DNA from: JAVJRN01 sp040218415
GTDB lineage: Bacteria; Bacteroidota; Bacteroidia; Cytophagales; Cyclobacteriaceae
Direction of reading: 5' to 3'
DNA length: 64,000 bases
Assembly: GCA_040218415.1 (NCBI GenBank)
Contig: JAVJRN010000021.1
Coordinates: 62,001-126,000, forward strand
Shown here: positions 51,057-60,130 of the stretch, piece by piece
Layout: each line of letters starts with the position of its first letter
Position numbering within the stretch: position 1 is the first letter of the stretch
Program-made: the position numbers and the translations under genes
The notes under the pieces: generated by a model
What the model saw: only the letters and a program-made list of their open reading frames with translations
Database searches by the model: none
Told to the model about the DNA's origin: nothing

Positions 51057-51605
51057 CTAAGATTCTTTCAAGACATATATGTTCGGCAATTGACGACCTT
51101 CTCCGTCGTAATCCATGCCGTATCCTACCACGAATCTATCAGGAATTTCCTGTCCAATATACCTGATCGGAAAACGCTCCTTGAATACTTCTGGCTTCAA
51201 AAGTAAAGTGGCAATATCAATTGATACCGGTTCTAAGGACGATAATTCTTCTAAAAGTGTAGCAAGTGTATTGCCCGTGTCGATAATATCTTCTATGACA
51301 ATGACTTTTTGCCCTTTCAAATCTGAGGTTAGCCCAATTATTTTATTGACCTGTCCTGTTGACTTCAGCCCTTGATACGACTTCATTTTGATCAACTCAA
51401 GCGAAACCGACATTTTTAGTTTTTTTAAAATATCGGCCAGAACCATAAAAACACCATCCAAAACTCCTACAATCACCACCGAATCATTATGATAATCTTC
51501 GTTGATTTTTTTAGCTAGCTTCTCTGTTGCATTTTTAATTTCCTTTTCCGTGAGAAAAAGTTCAAATCTTTTATCGTGGAGCACCACTTCTGTATCAATA
51601 CTCAT
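51057..51605 (-). CDS. hpt: hypoxanthine phosphoribosyltransferase
   Basis: 182 residues. KRFELFLTEKEIKNATEKLA, VVIVGVLDGVFMVLADILKK, the flexible loop VSLELIKMKSYQGLKSTGQV, PRPP motif VIVIEDIIDTGNTLATLLEE and VVGYGMDYDGEGRQLPNIYV. It salvages hypoxanthine (and guanine) with PRPP. It is coupled by a 4-bp overlap to the upstream peptidase gene. Confidence 0.95.
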   Translation of the reverse strand: MSIDTEVVLHDKRFELFLTEKEIKNATEKLAKKINEDYHNDSVVIVGVLDGVFMVLADILKKLKMSVSLELIKMKSYQGLKSTGQVNKIIGLTSDLKGQKVIVIEDIIDTGNTLATLLEELSSLEPVSIDIATLLLKPEVFKERFPIRYIGQEIPDRFVVGYGMDYDGEGRQLPNIYVLKES

Positions 51606-52510
51606 AGCTTCTGCATGAAATATCTATATAGATCAATCATGGATTGTAAGTCTGAGGTATGCACTCGCTCCTCTGGTGAATGTATATTAGACTCTGCTGC
51701 CCCCACAAAACACCAATCTAAGGCATATGGCGAATGATGCACCTCACGGCCATCACTTGATCCTGAGCCTTCTACTTCTAATTGATATTTTATTCCTGAA
51801 TTATCTGCTAAGCTTATCAATTTTTCCACAAAATTTCTTGGTGGCACATTTCTATCTCTTACAGAAATAGCTACTCCTTTTCCATGCTGCACACCTTCTG
51901 TAGCCCAAGTTATGTCAGAAATCAAAACTTGTTTCACCGGCTTATGTTCTTGAATAAAATCAAGAAGTACAGGAACAGAACCTCCGCCAATTTCCTCGTA
52001 TCCTCCAAACACCAAAAGTCCGTCTTCCAAGGTTTCTGCAACTTTCAAAGCGTTATATATTCCCATTCGATTGTCCAATCCCGGCCCAGTAATCCATTCT
52101 TCTGAAACCTCTAATTCCGGTTTAAAAACCAAACTTGTACCAGTGGCTATTGCCCGTGGAAAATCATAAAATAAATTTCCCGATTTTTCTTTCAACCCAC
52201 ACTCAATAGGCCCTAGAGAGTCCTCACCAACCAGTCTGTAATTCTCATCAAAAGATGGACCTCCGATGGGAACGAGTTGATCCTGATAGCGAACAGTAAA
52301 TCCAACGGTATCCATATGTGCAAAAATAGCCGTTCGGGGCTTTCCAAAACTCAATATCAAACCACCATAGAGCTCTTCTCCAGCAAATATTTCTGGTTGA
52401 ACCATCCAACTGGCTTGGTTTGTTCTTACATAATCTAACAAGAAAGATTTCATTCTAAACTCTTCACCTGATGGTGAGTGTATATCAATAAGATCTCGGA
52501 GAAGTTTCAT
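51602..52510 (-). CDS. M42/M20-like metallo-aminopeptidase
   Basis: 302 residues, beginning MKLLRDLIDIHSPSGEEFRM. The usual metal-ligand motifs are recognisable: FAHMDTVGFTV, GPGLDNRMGIYNA, GGYEEIGGGSVP (catalytic Glu), SDITWATEGV, SDGREVHHSPYALDWCF and HSPEERVHTSDL. Peptidase of the M42 (or M20/M28-like) clan; probable substrate is N-terminal residues of peptides. It is short for M42 (usually ~350), mostly in the insert domain. First gene of the peptidase-hpt-adk-obg string. Confidence 0.85.
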   Translation of the reverse strand: MKLLRDLIDIHSPSGEEFRMKSFLLDYVRTNQASWMVQPEIFAGEELYGGLILSFGKPRTAIFAHMDTVGFTVRYQDQLVPIGGPSFDENYRLVGEDSLGPIECGLKEKSGNLFYDFPRAIATGTSLVFKPELEVSEEWITGPGLDNRMGIYNALKVAETLEDGLLVFGGYEEIGGGSVPVLLDFIQEHKPVKQVLISDITWATEGVQHGKGVAISVRDRNVPPRNFVEKLISLADNSGIKYQLEVEGSGSSDGREVHHSPYALDWCFVGAAESNIHSPEERVHTSDLQSMIDLYRYFMQKL

Positions 52511-52675
52511 TTTTTATTAATGTCTTTTGGATTAAGAGCGTTAAAAGTTCTAAATAACCAATTAACTATGCTTTCTGTAAGCAGACAAGTCATTTTTTAA
52601 GTAAGGAGCGCAAAGATAAGTTTCTAGATTTCCACTAGAGGTACATTTTTCATATAAATTATTTATTTGCAGTTC

Positions 52676-53134
52676 ATGAACGTCTTCCTAAAATATCTCA
52701 CCATTTATGCGATTTCCACATTCAAGTTCATCTTGGGTCCAGCATTAGGAATGTCTTATGGTTTCGGTGTGTTAGAAACAGCTTTACTTACACTGGCCGG
52801 GATGATGACCACCGTTTATGTTTTTTCTTATTTTGGATTAGGTATTAGAAAATTAACTAGCCGACTTTTCAAGAGAAAAAGAAAAAAAGTATTTACCCCA
52901 CGAAACAGACGATTTGTTCGATTATGGCAACTATACGGGGTAAGAGGAATTGCTTTTTTCACGCCAATATTGCTGTCCCCCCCAATTGGTGCCATACTGG
53001 CCAATGCTTTTGGTGGTAAAAAAGAAGACATCATTAAATGGATGTGGATTTTCGGTACTTTTTTCTCTTTTGTAATGACACTTATACTAAAATATGCGAG
53101 CTGGTTGCTCAGCGACTTCATTACGATTCCTTAG
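52676..53134 (+). CDS. small multi-pass membrane protein
   Basis: 152 residues from the ATG at 52676 (MNVFLKYLTIYAIST; the TTG at 52667 adds three). Four hydrophobic helices around a very basic loop (LFKRKRKKVFTPRNRRFVR). YGVRGIAFFTPILLSPPIGA and KWMWIFGTFFSFVMTLI resemble small-multidrug-export/DedA-like small proteins, but that is weak. Its last 14 bp overlap the end of the convergent serine dehydratase gene. Confidence 0.7.
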   Translation: MNVFLKYLTIYAISTFKFILGPALGMSYGFGVLETALLTLAGMMTTVYVFSYFGLGIRKLTSRLFKRKRKKVFTPRNRRFVRLWQLYGVRGIAFFTPILLSPPIGAILANAFGGKKEDIIKWMWIFGTFFSFVMTLILKYASWLLSDFITIP

Positions 53135-54038
53135 CATCATCCTCATCAGGTAGCATTTCAATATCCTGGATAAGCACCCTTTTCGAAATGGCGCGACCTG
53201 TTGGTGTGGCAGCAAGACCACCCAAAGCCGTTTCTTTGTATTTTGTCTCCATACTTTGGCCGATCTCGCCCATAGCATCTACACATTCATCTACCGGAAT
53301 TACGGGACTCACATCTGCTAGCGCTATTTGTGCCGAAGAATTGGCAATGGCAGCAGCACTGGCATTCCTTACCACACAGGGAATTTCCACGAGTCCAGCA
53401 ACTGGATCACAAACCAGTCCGAGCATACATTGAATTGTTATTGCCACGGCGTTAAACGCCTGATCATTCGAACCGCCCAAAGCATAAACAATCGCCGCAG
53501 AAGCCATAGCCGCAGCTGATCCTGTTTCTGCTTGACATCCTCCCACCGCACCAGAAATTGATGCTCTTTTCTCTATTATCAACGCTACACCCGCTCCAAT
53601 CAAAAGACCTTCAAGAATCGTTCGATCTTCCAAATGATGAATTTCTTGCAAAGTGACCAAAGTTCCCGGTAAAATACCAGAAGCACCCGCCGTGGGAGCA
53701 GCTACCACTCTGCCCATACAAGAGTTCACTTCCTTGGCTGCCAGCGCTCTTGATATTAATTTCTGAAAATCGGTTGACAATACGGCGACAGGATGATTTG
53801 CGACTTTTCTTGCTCCACTGTTGATCATGCCTGAATAGGAACTCATCTCCTGTGTTAGTCCTGTTTGCACAGCATCTTTCATCACCTGATAAGCATTGTC
53901 AAGCGCGCTCCAAATATCCTCTTCGGATTTACCTTTTTGGCTAATCTCATAATCTAAAACCGGCTGATAAAGGGGTTGATTTGATTGTGCACATACTTGT
54001 CGCCACTCTTCAAAACTATCAAAAAGAATACTCATCAT
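53121..54038 (-). CDS. sdaAA: L-serine ammonia-lyase, iron-sulfur type, alpha subunit
   Basis: 305 residues. The SDH_alpha domain has ALAAKEVNSCMGRVVAAPTA, then GASGILPGTLVTL, AVGGCQAETGSAAAMASAAI, and TIQCMLGLVCDPVAGLVEIP. The Cys residues at GCQAE, CMLGLVCDP and IPC are the iron-sulfur ligands and are all kept. L-serine to pyruvate and ammonia. The beta subunit (sdaAB) is not in this window, so it must be encoded elsewhere or be absent. Confidence 0.95.
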   Translation of the reverse strand: MMSILFDSFEEWRQVCAQSNQPLYQPVLDYEISQKGKSEEDIWSALDNAYQVMKDAVQTGLTQEMSSYSGMINSGARKVANHPVAVLSTDFQKLISRALAAKEVNSCMGRVVAAPTAGASGILPGTLVTLQEIHHLEDRTILEGLLIGAGVALIIEKRASISGAVGGCQAETGSAAAMASAAIVYALGGSNDQAFNAVAITIQCMLGLVCDPVAGLVEIPCVVRNASAAAIANSSAQIALADVSPVIPVDECVDAMGEIGQSMETKYKETALGGLAATPTGRAISKRVLIQDIEMLPDEDDAKES

Positions 54039-54126
54039 CTAGGGGTTTAAAATAAGAATGCAAGTTATGTAAAGCTTTATATATTGTGATTATAGGATAT
54101 TTCTAGCGTGTTAATTCTGAGAAATA

Positions 54127-54134
54127 TATCTTTG
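54127..54134 (+). promoter_or_regulatory. candidate -7 element of hemE (TATCTTTG)
   Basis: TATCTTTG matches the Bacteroidota -7 consensus TAnnTTTG, five bases before the hemE ATG. Transcription from here would give an almost leaderless mRNA. A TTG-type -33 partner is not obvious. The clearest such promoter in the window. Confidence 0.5.
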
Positions 54135-54139
54135 CCGCC

Positions 54140-55162
54140 ATGTTGAAAAATGATTTGATTTTAAGAGCGGCTAAAGGTGAAGCGGTAGAAAGAACGCCAG
54201 TTTGGCTTATGAGACAAGCGGGAAGAATATTGCCGGAATATCGTGCTTTACGCGCTACACTTTCGGGATTCAAAGAGCTGGTGGAAACTCCTGAATTGGC
54301 TGCTGAAGTGACGATTCAACCTGTAGACCATTTGGATGTGGACGCTGCGATTATCTTCTCTGATATTTTGGTTATTCCTGAAGCCATGGGCTTAACCTAC
54401 GAAATGATAGAGAAAAAAGGGCCTTGGTTTCCGGAAACGATTAAATCAAAAAGCGACATTGAAAAATTAAAAATTGCTGAACCCGGCGATTTACAATATA
54501 CCCTTGATGCAATTAAAATAACGAAGCAAAAGTTAAATGGCCGAGTGCCTATTATTGGATTTGCAGGTGCGCCATGGACAATATTTTCCTATATGATAGA
54601 AGGTAGCGGTAGCAAAACCTTCTCTAAAGCCAGAAAAATGTTGTACACGGAACCAGCCATTGCCGAAATACTTTTAGAAAAAATAATGCTGAGTACGATC
54701 AACTATTTGAAAGGCCAAGTAGAAGCAGGTGCCAACATGGTGCAGATCTTTGACTCATGGGCTGGCGTACTCCCAGCGGATCATTATTCAGCTTTTTCTA
54801 TGAAATACATCGCAAGAATTGTGGATGAACTAAAAGAGTTGGTACCAGTGACGGTCTTTGCGAAGGGAGCTTTTTTTGCTTTAAATGAGATGAACGACCT
54901 AAACTGTAATACGGTAGGACTTGATTGGAATATGGATATTGCGGAAGCCAAAAAAGCACTTCCTAAAAAAACATTGCAAGGAAATCTCGATCCATGTCTT
55001 CTGTATGCGGACGATGAGGTGATAAGAAAAGAAACGCACAAAATGCTCTCTCAATTCAATGGTCATTCACACATTGCCAATTTGGGTCACGGTGTATATC
55101 CCGATACTGATCCAGAAAAGGTAAAGGTGTTTATAGAAAGTGTGAAGTCTTTTAAAAAGTAA
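54140..55162 (+). CDS. hemE: uroporphyrinogen decarboxylase
   Basis: 340 residues. PVWLMRQAGRILPEYRALRA is the diagnostic N-terminal signature, IIFSDILVIPEAMGL the Asp site, and GFAGAPWTIFSYMIEGSGSK the second signature. GLDWNMDIAEAKKALP, TLQGNLDPCLLYA and ANLGHGVYPDTDPEKV complete the barrel. Uroporphyrinogen III to coproporphyrinogen III in haem synthesis. Single gene with its own promoter. Confidence 0.97.
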   Translation: MLKNDLILRAAKGEAVERTPVWLMRQAGRILPEYRALRATLSGFKELVETPELAAEVTIQPVDHLDVDAAIIFSDILVIPEAMGLTYEMIEKKGPWFPETIKSKSDIEKLKIAEPGDLQYTLDAIKITKQKLNGRVPIIGFAGAPWTIFSYMIEGSGSKTFSKARKMLYTEPAIAEILLEKIMLSTINYLKGQVEAGANMVQIFDSWAGVLPADHYSAFSMKYIARIVDELKELVPVTVFAKGAFFALNEMNDLNCNTVGLDWNMDIAEAKKALPKKTLQGNLDPCLLYADDEVIRKETHKMLSQFNGHSHIANLGHGVYPDTDPEKVKVFIESVKSFKK

Positions 55163-55208
55163 TATCCCTTGTTGGCATAAAGAGGTTGATTTGCTTTAAA
55201 AAGCAGAC

Positions 55209-57560
55209 TTAACTTCTTGAGGCCCCTCGATCGATATACTTCACAATTTTCGAGAGTAGCTCATCTGGATCAAAAGGCTTGATCACAAAATCGTCCATGC
55301 CTGCATTGAATATTTTATTTTGTTCGTTAAGCAACGCTGATGCTGTCAAGGCAATAATTGGCGTCTTCAACCCTCTGGCTCGCAAAGCTTTGGTTGCTTG
55401 ATAGCCATCCATGACCGGCATTTGCAGATCCATTAGAATCAAGTCGAAAGTTCTCTCACGTGTGATCTCGACTGCTTTTTGTCCATTTTCTGCCAAGGTT
55501 ACCGTGGCTCCCCACTTATGAAGGAATTTTTTAGCGACCATCACATTGATCTGATTGTCCTCAACTAAAAGTATTTCACCTTCTACCCTGATAGGAAAAG
55601 GTTTTACAGGATCCAGTTGTTCTATAATTTGCTCCTTGGTGCTCACTTCAAAAGTCTGTTCGAACGAAAAAGTAGTTCCAATACCTTCTTTACTTTCTAA
55701 CTGTAACACCACCCCTTGAAGTTGTAATAGTTTTTTAGTGATCGTCAGTCCCAACCCCGTACCGCCAAACTCGCGGGTAGTATTGGAACTTGCTTGTGTG
55801 AAACTATCAAAAATAGTCTCTATTTTCCCATTAGGAATACCAATACCCGAGTCTTTCACCTTGAAAAGTAATGTAATCTTGTCATCCACTTTATCTACTC
55901 GCTCCACGATCACATCTACTCCTCCTTCTTTCGTGAATTTTACCGCATTACTTATAAGATTGGTTAGTATTTGACTGATTCTGGTTGGGTCACATAGAAT
56001 AAAAGGAGGAACTCGCATGTCAAAATCGATATTGAGATGTATCCCTTTCTGCTTCGCGATAGGGCTAAAAATTCGCTTTAGACTCTTGGCTAACTCATAA
56101 AGATTGACTGGTCGCTTTTCAAACTCGATTTTTTGCGCCTCGATTTTACTTAAATCAAGAATGTCATTGATAATCACCAATAAGTTTTGCGCAGAAAACC
56201 TTAAAGTATTCAAGGTCTCCAGATGCTCCTTTTTAGGGTTGTCATCCATGATAAAGTTGGTCAGTCCTATAACTGCATTCATCGGGGTTCTTATCTCATG
56301 AGACATCATCGACAAAAAAGTAGACTTTGACTTGGAGGCTTGCTCAGCAGTGTCTTTGGCTTTTTTAAGAGAATCAGTAAATAAATGAAAAAGGATAAGC
56401 GATTCAAAAAAGAGAAATAGCATGAAACCTAAAAAAGTGAAAAATTCATTTTCTTCAATGTTAAACAAGAAGATGAGAATTTTATAGGCTACTAACACGA
56501 AGACTACTAACCCGCTAACCACGGCGAGCTTAGCAGCAATTCTTCGAACTCTAAATGCTTGATAGTATACCAGGCTGGCATAAAGAATAAGTGGAAGCAA
56601 AAATAAGAGAAACGGTTCCGCCAGATGAGTAAACCAGGAGGTTGGAAAAAATGCCGCAACAAAAGTAAAGGTTAAACACACTGCATTAAAGACCTTGACC
56701 ACCATACGACTGGTTTCATTCGGAAAAAGCTTGTAGGTAAACAAACCAAAGCATGCTGGTGAAAGAAAAAGCGAGATATACTCCAACCTGACCTGAATAT
56801 GCCAAGGCAAATTCGGAACCAATAATTGAACCGCATACTCATCTGAGCCGATGATTCGATACGAAAAAATGATACAAAACAGGGAGAAAAACAGGTTTAT
56901 ACGTGAGTAACCCAAGAACAAGAAGGAACTCAAGAAAAACACTCCAGTAAGAAAAAAGCCTCCAGTTAAAATAAGATCGTAGGCTAGATTGAGCTGCCTT
57001 TCTACCTGAAGCATTTCTTTTTGACCAATAAATATTGATTCCTTGGCTCCTCCTTTTGCATGTTGAAAATTCGAAATCTGTAGAATAATATCCAGCCTTG
57101 TAGTATCAGGAATATCAACAATAAGTTGCTTCCAGCCTCCTTTTGAACTGGCTTGATCTTTACCCACTACTCCATTTTGAGCAGTTAGATCTCCGTTGAC
57201 ATATAACCTATAAGCTGAATAACAATCTTGAAGCTTCAGGGCGAGTGGCTCCTTCGATTCTGGCAAGAGCACTTGAAGTCTGTAAGTAGCATAGCCAAAT
57301 CTATGAAGCGATTGACCTTTTCGAGTTTGACCCCCATTCCATAGTTTCGGGAAAAAATAGCTATCCTGACTCGTTGGTTCATCGAATGAGCCTGGCTCTT
57401 TTAGCTGTTGCCAATAAAAATCCCAAGATGTATCTAAATCTATCTTTGTCTGTGATAGCTCACTTTTTCTTAAATCAAGAACCGCCTGTCCTTCTGCGCT
57501 GAAGCAAAAAATACTTACTAAAAAAAATATGAATAAACTGATCGAATGAATACGAAACAT
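55209..57560 (-). CDS. 7TMR-DISM hybrid histidine kinase
   Basis: 783 residues. A signal (SISLFIFFLVSIFCFSAEGQ) is followed by an extracytoplasmic jelly-roll (7TMR-DISMED-like, ~30-175: LQDCYSAYRLYVNGDLTAQN). Then seven hydrophobic helices (~190-400: LILTGGFFLTGVFFLSSFLF to FFTFLGFMLFLFFESLILFH). HisKA: STFLSMMSHEIRTPMNAVIG. HATPase_c: ILTNLISNAVKFT, DSGIGIP, GGTGLGLTITKK. C-terminal receiver (~655-775): LLVEDNQINVMVAKKFL, phospho-Asp in LILMDLQMPVMDGYQ, Lys in VIKPFDP. Senses an envelope ligand, perhaps a carbohydrate. Leftward single gene. Confidence 0.93.
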   Translation of the reverse strand: MFRIHSISLFIFFLVSIFCFSAEGQAVLDLRKSELSQTKIDLDTSWDFYWQQLKEPGSFDEPTSQDSYFFPKLWNGGQTRKGQSLHRFGYATYRLQVLLPESKEPLALKLQDCYSAYRLYVNGDLTAQNGVVGKDQASSKGGWKQLIVDIPDTTRLDIILQISNFQHAKGGAKESIFIGQKEMLQVERQLNLAYDLILTGGFFLTGVFFLSSFLFLGYSRINLFFSLFCIIFSYRIIGSDEYAVQLLVPNLPWHIQVRLEYISLFLSPACFGLFTYKLFPNETSRMVVKVFNAVCLTFTFVAAFFPTSWFTHLAEPFLLFLLPLILYASLVYYQAFRVRRIAAKLAVVSGLVVFVLVAYKILIFLFNIEENEFFTFLGFMLFLFFESLILFHLFTDSLKKAKDTAEQASKSKSTFLSMMSHEIRTPMNAVIGLTNFIMDDNPKKEHLETLNTLRFSAQNLLVIINDILDLSKIEAQKIEFEKRPVNLYELAKSLKRIFSPIAKQKGIHLNIDFDMRVPPFILCDPTRISQILTNLISNAVKFTKEGGVDVIVERVDKVDDKITLLFKVKDSGIGIPNGKIETIFDSFTQASSNTTREFGGTGLGLTITKKLLQLQGVVLQLESKEGIGTTFSFEQTFEVSTKEQIIEQLDPVKPFPIRVEGEILLVEDNQINVMVAKKFLHKWGATVTLAENGQKAVEITRERTFDLILMDLQMPVMDGYQATKALRARGLKTPIIALTASALLNEQNKIFNAGMDDFVIKPFDPDELLSKIVKYIDRGASRS

Positions 57561-57584
57561 GGCGGTAGTGAATCCACCAGTATT

Positions 57585-58589
57585 TTAATCAAAAATCTTC
57601 AAAATGCCGTTTTTTTCTGCTTCCGAATACAACATTTGTGCATCAATTGGCACTACGCCTTGTTGCTCACATACTATTCCACCTGAGAGATTGGCTAGCT
57701 CAGCATAAAGATATATTGGAAGATCTAAGGCTAGACATAACGCTGCAACAGCAATTACCGTGTCGCCTGCACCTGACACATCGGCAATACTTCTTACCTC
57801 TGCTTGATAATGCCCTTTATTTGATCGTCCATCAAAATAAATTCCTCGATCTGATAGAGTTACCAGAACATCATTCAATTCCACTTGCTCTCTGAGTATA
57901 TCTATTGCAGTACTTATTTCATCCATAGATTTGGTAAGATTTAGTAAGTGCAAAGATTCTTTTAACTCTTTGAAATTAGGTTTGAATAGATCGCAACCAG
58001 CATAGCTCATGAAGTTTTGGTATTTAGGATCTACCGCAACTTTTACATTATTTTTTCTGGCGGCATTGATGGTAACCTGTATGACCTCTTGATCAATGCA
58101 ACCTTTATCATAATCTTGAAAAATAATTAAATCGACTTCCGCAACAAGCGATTCTATCTTTGAGATGAATTCCTTTTTGTCATTTGCATTAAGCGAGTTA
58201 TGCTCTTCCTCGTCGACACGAAGCAACTGCTGTGATCCTGAAATGAATCGATTCTTAACCGTTGTTGTTCTATGCCTGCTTTTAGCTATAGCCTCATCTG
58301 ATAAAGAAGCCTCATCGAGTAATTTTAGGAAGGTGGCTCCTGGCGCATCATCACCAATGAGCGAACAGAGTATTGGCTCTGCACCGAAAGCATGTATATT
58401 CAACGCAACATTTGCCGCGCCACCAAGCCTAGATTCTTTTTTTGTGACGTTGAGAATTGGAACAGGAGCCTCGGGTGAAATCCTGTTGACCGAGCCATAA
58501 AAATAGGTGTCGACCATCACATCACCGATGATCAACACCTTCAATTTTTTAAACGCTTCGAACACTTCGCGAAGACTGTTATACTTCAT
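57585..58589 (-). CDS. PfkB-family kinase, HldE N-domain/RfaE1-like
   Basis: 334 residues. VLIIGDVMVDTYFYGSVNRI and SPEAPVPILNVTKKESRLGG are the start of heptose-7-phosphate kinases; GGAANVALNIHAFG binds sugar. IADVSGAGDTVIAVAALCLA is the PfkB anion hole with the catalytic Asp. E. coli HldE has a second nucleotidyltransferase domain; here it is absent, so the transferase would be separate. Expected product D-glycero-beta-D-manno-heptose 1,7-bisphosphate for LPS core, though Bacteroidota LPS usually lacks heptose, so another sugar phosphate is possible. One base overlaps the aminotransferase stop. Confidence 0.88.
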   Translation of the reverse strand: MKYNSLREVFEAFKKLKVLIIGDVMVDTYFYGSVNRISPEAPVPILNVTKKESRLGGAANVALNIHAFGAEPILCSLIGDDAPGATFLKLLDEASLSDEAIAKSRHRTTTVKNRFISGSQQLLRVDEEEHNSLNANDKKEFISKIESLVAEVDLIIFQDYDKGCIDQEVIQVTINAARKNNVKVAVDPKYQNFMSYAGCDLFKPNFKELKESLHLLNLTKSMDEISTAIDILREQVELNDVLVTLSDRGIYFDGRSNKGHYQAEVRSIADVSGAGDTVIAVAALCLALDLPIYLYAELANLSGGIVCEQQGVVPIDAQMLYSEAEKNGILKIFD

Positions 58590-59785
58590 CAGGCCAATTT
58601 AGCCAATGATTCTTTTATTCGCGCTATTGCTGTTTTCAAATCTTCCTCTGAAGCTGCATAAGACATCCTCATACAATCAGGATCGCCAAATGCCTCTCCT
58701 GTAACTGTAGAAACATGAGCTTCTTCCAAAAGGTAAATACACAAATCAGAAGCATTATTGATGACACGATCACCAGCTTTTTTACCGAAAAAGCTTTTCA
58801 CATTGGGGAAAAAGTAAAACGCGCCACCTGGCATATTTACTTCTAAGCCGGGAATTTCACTAAGTAAGTCATACACCATAGAGCGTCTCTTCTTGTATTG
58901 CTCTACCATTTCATATGAAGCATCCAATGGTGAGGTTAAAGCTGTCAAGCCTGCTCTTTGTGCAATAGAGCAATTGGCTGAAGTAATTTGTCCTTGAATC
59001 TTATTGGCGGCTTTTGCTAGCCAAGTCGGTGCGCCGATGTAGCCAATTCTCCAACCGGTCATTGCAAAACCTTTAGCAAAACCATTAACCGTTACTGTTT
59101 TGTCTTGCATTCCATCAATGGAACCAATACTTACGTGCTTATCACCGTAATTGATTAGTTCATATATCTCGTCGGAAATGACCGTGATGTTTGGATAGTC
59201 TTTCAGTACATCAGCCATGGCCTTCAATTCGGTTTCATTAAATACAGAACCGGTTGGATTGCAGGGAGAAGAGAAGATGACCGCCTTAGTCTTATCTGAA
59301 ATCGCCGCTTTCAATTGTGCCGCCGTGGCTTTAAAATCATCTTCAATACCACCTTTGATAAAGACACATTTACCCTCAGCTAACTCTACAAGCGCACTAT
59401 AACTTACCCAAAACGGGGAAAAAACAACGACTTCATCCCCCGGATCAAGCAAGGCCAAAAACACATTGGCGATAGATTGCTTTGCCCCATTAGAAACCAC
59501 AATCTGATCCGCTGTATAGTGCAGGTTATTCTCCTTTTTAAATTTATCGCTTATTGCTTGACGCAAATCAGCATAACCGTTCACTGGAGGATATGCAAAA
59601 TATTTGCCTTCATCAATAGCGGCCTTGGCACCTTCTTGAATGTGCTTCGGGGTTTTAAAATCTGGTTCTCCCAAACTAAGTGAGATTACATCTAATCCTT
59701 GTTGTTTCATCTCACGAGACTTTGCAGCCATTGCGAGAGTGGCCGATTCGGCCATAGTTTTGATTCTTTCTGAGCGTAAATCCAT
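58589..59785 (-). CDS. aspC: aspartate aminotransferase (class I/II PLP)
   Basis: 398 residues. QIVVSNGAKQSIANVFLALL, VIFSSPCNPTGSVFNETELK, VISDEIYELINYGDKHV and the PLP-Lys motif NGFAKGFAMTGWRIGYIGAP; C-terminal PGGAFYFFPNVKSFFGKKAG. It belongs to the subgroup I-gamma aspartate/prephenate aminotransferases, which transfer amino groups among aspartate, glutamate and aromatic oxo-acids. It lies immediately upstream of the PfkB kinase gene (one-base overlap). Confidence 0.93.
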   Translation of the reverse strand: MDLRSERIKTMAESATLAMAAKSREMKQQGLDVISLSLGEPDFKTPKHIQEGAKAAIDEGKYFAYPPVNGYADLRQAISDKFKKENNLHYTADQIVVSNGAKQSIANVFLALLDPGDEVVVFSPFWVSYSALVELAEGKCVFIKGGIEDDFKATAAQLKAAISDKTKAVIFSSPCNPTGSVFNETELKAMADVLKDYPNITVISDEIYELINYGDKHVSIGSIDGMQDKTVTVNGFAKGFAMTGWRIGYIGAPTWLAKAANKIQGQITSANCSIAQRAGLTALTSPLDASYEMVEQYKKRRSMVYDLLSEIPGLEVNMPGGAFYFFPNVKSFFGKKAGDRVINNASDLCIYLLEEAHVSTVTGEAFGDPDCMRMSYAASEEDLKTAIARIKESLAKLA

Positions 59786-60130
59786 AATATTCTATAAATG
59801 CATGCGAAATTAACCAAATCAAGCCCTTAAGCAAAGCTTATTTATCATGGAGCACGTCAGAATATGATTTTTAGAAAAACTTCAAAAAAAATGGAAGCTT
59901 ATAGAATATGATTTTAATCAACTGTCACAAAAATCACTTTTACAGAATAAAATATGGCTTTAGAAATGTAGTCATCGCCCAAAGCACTTTCATTTAAGTT
60001 TGGAGAACTATGGCACACATGCAATTTGATGCCGCGAAATTTTAGATTAATCTCTTTTGAAGTTTAAGATTCTATCCATTGAAAGTGTAGCGACTCCTGA
60101 CAAAAAACTCTTGACAATTTTGAATGATAG
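59786..60130. other. 345-bp intergenic region
   Basis: Upstream region of the aminotransferase gene and downstream region of the flippase gene, both leftward. A+T-rich; no gene, repeat or terminator-like hairpin recognised. It marks the break between the amino acid/sugar kinase operon and the surface polysaccharide cluster. Confidence 0.4.
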
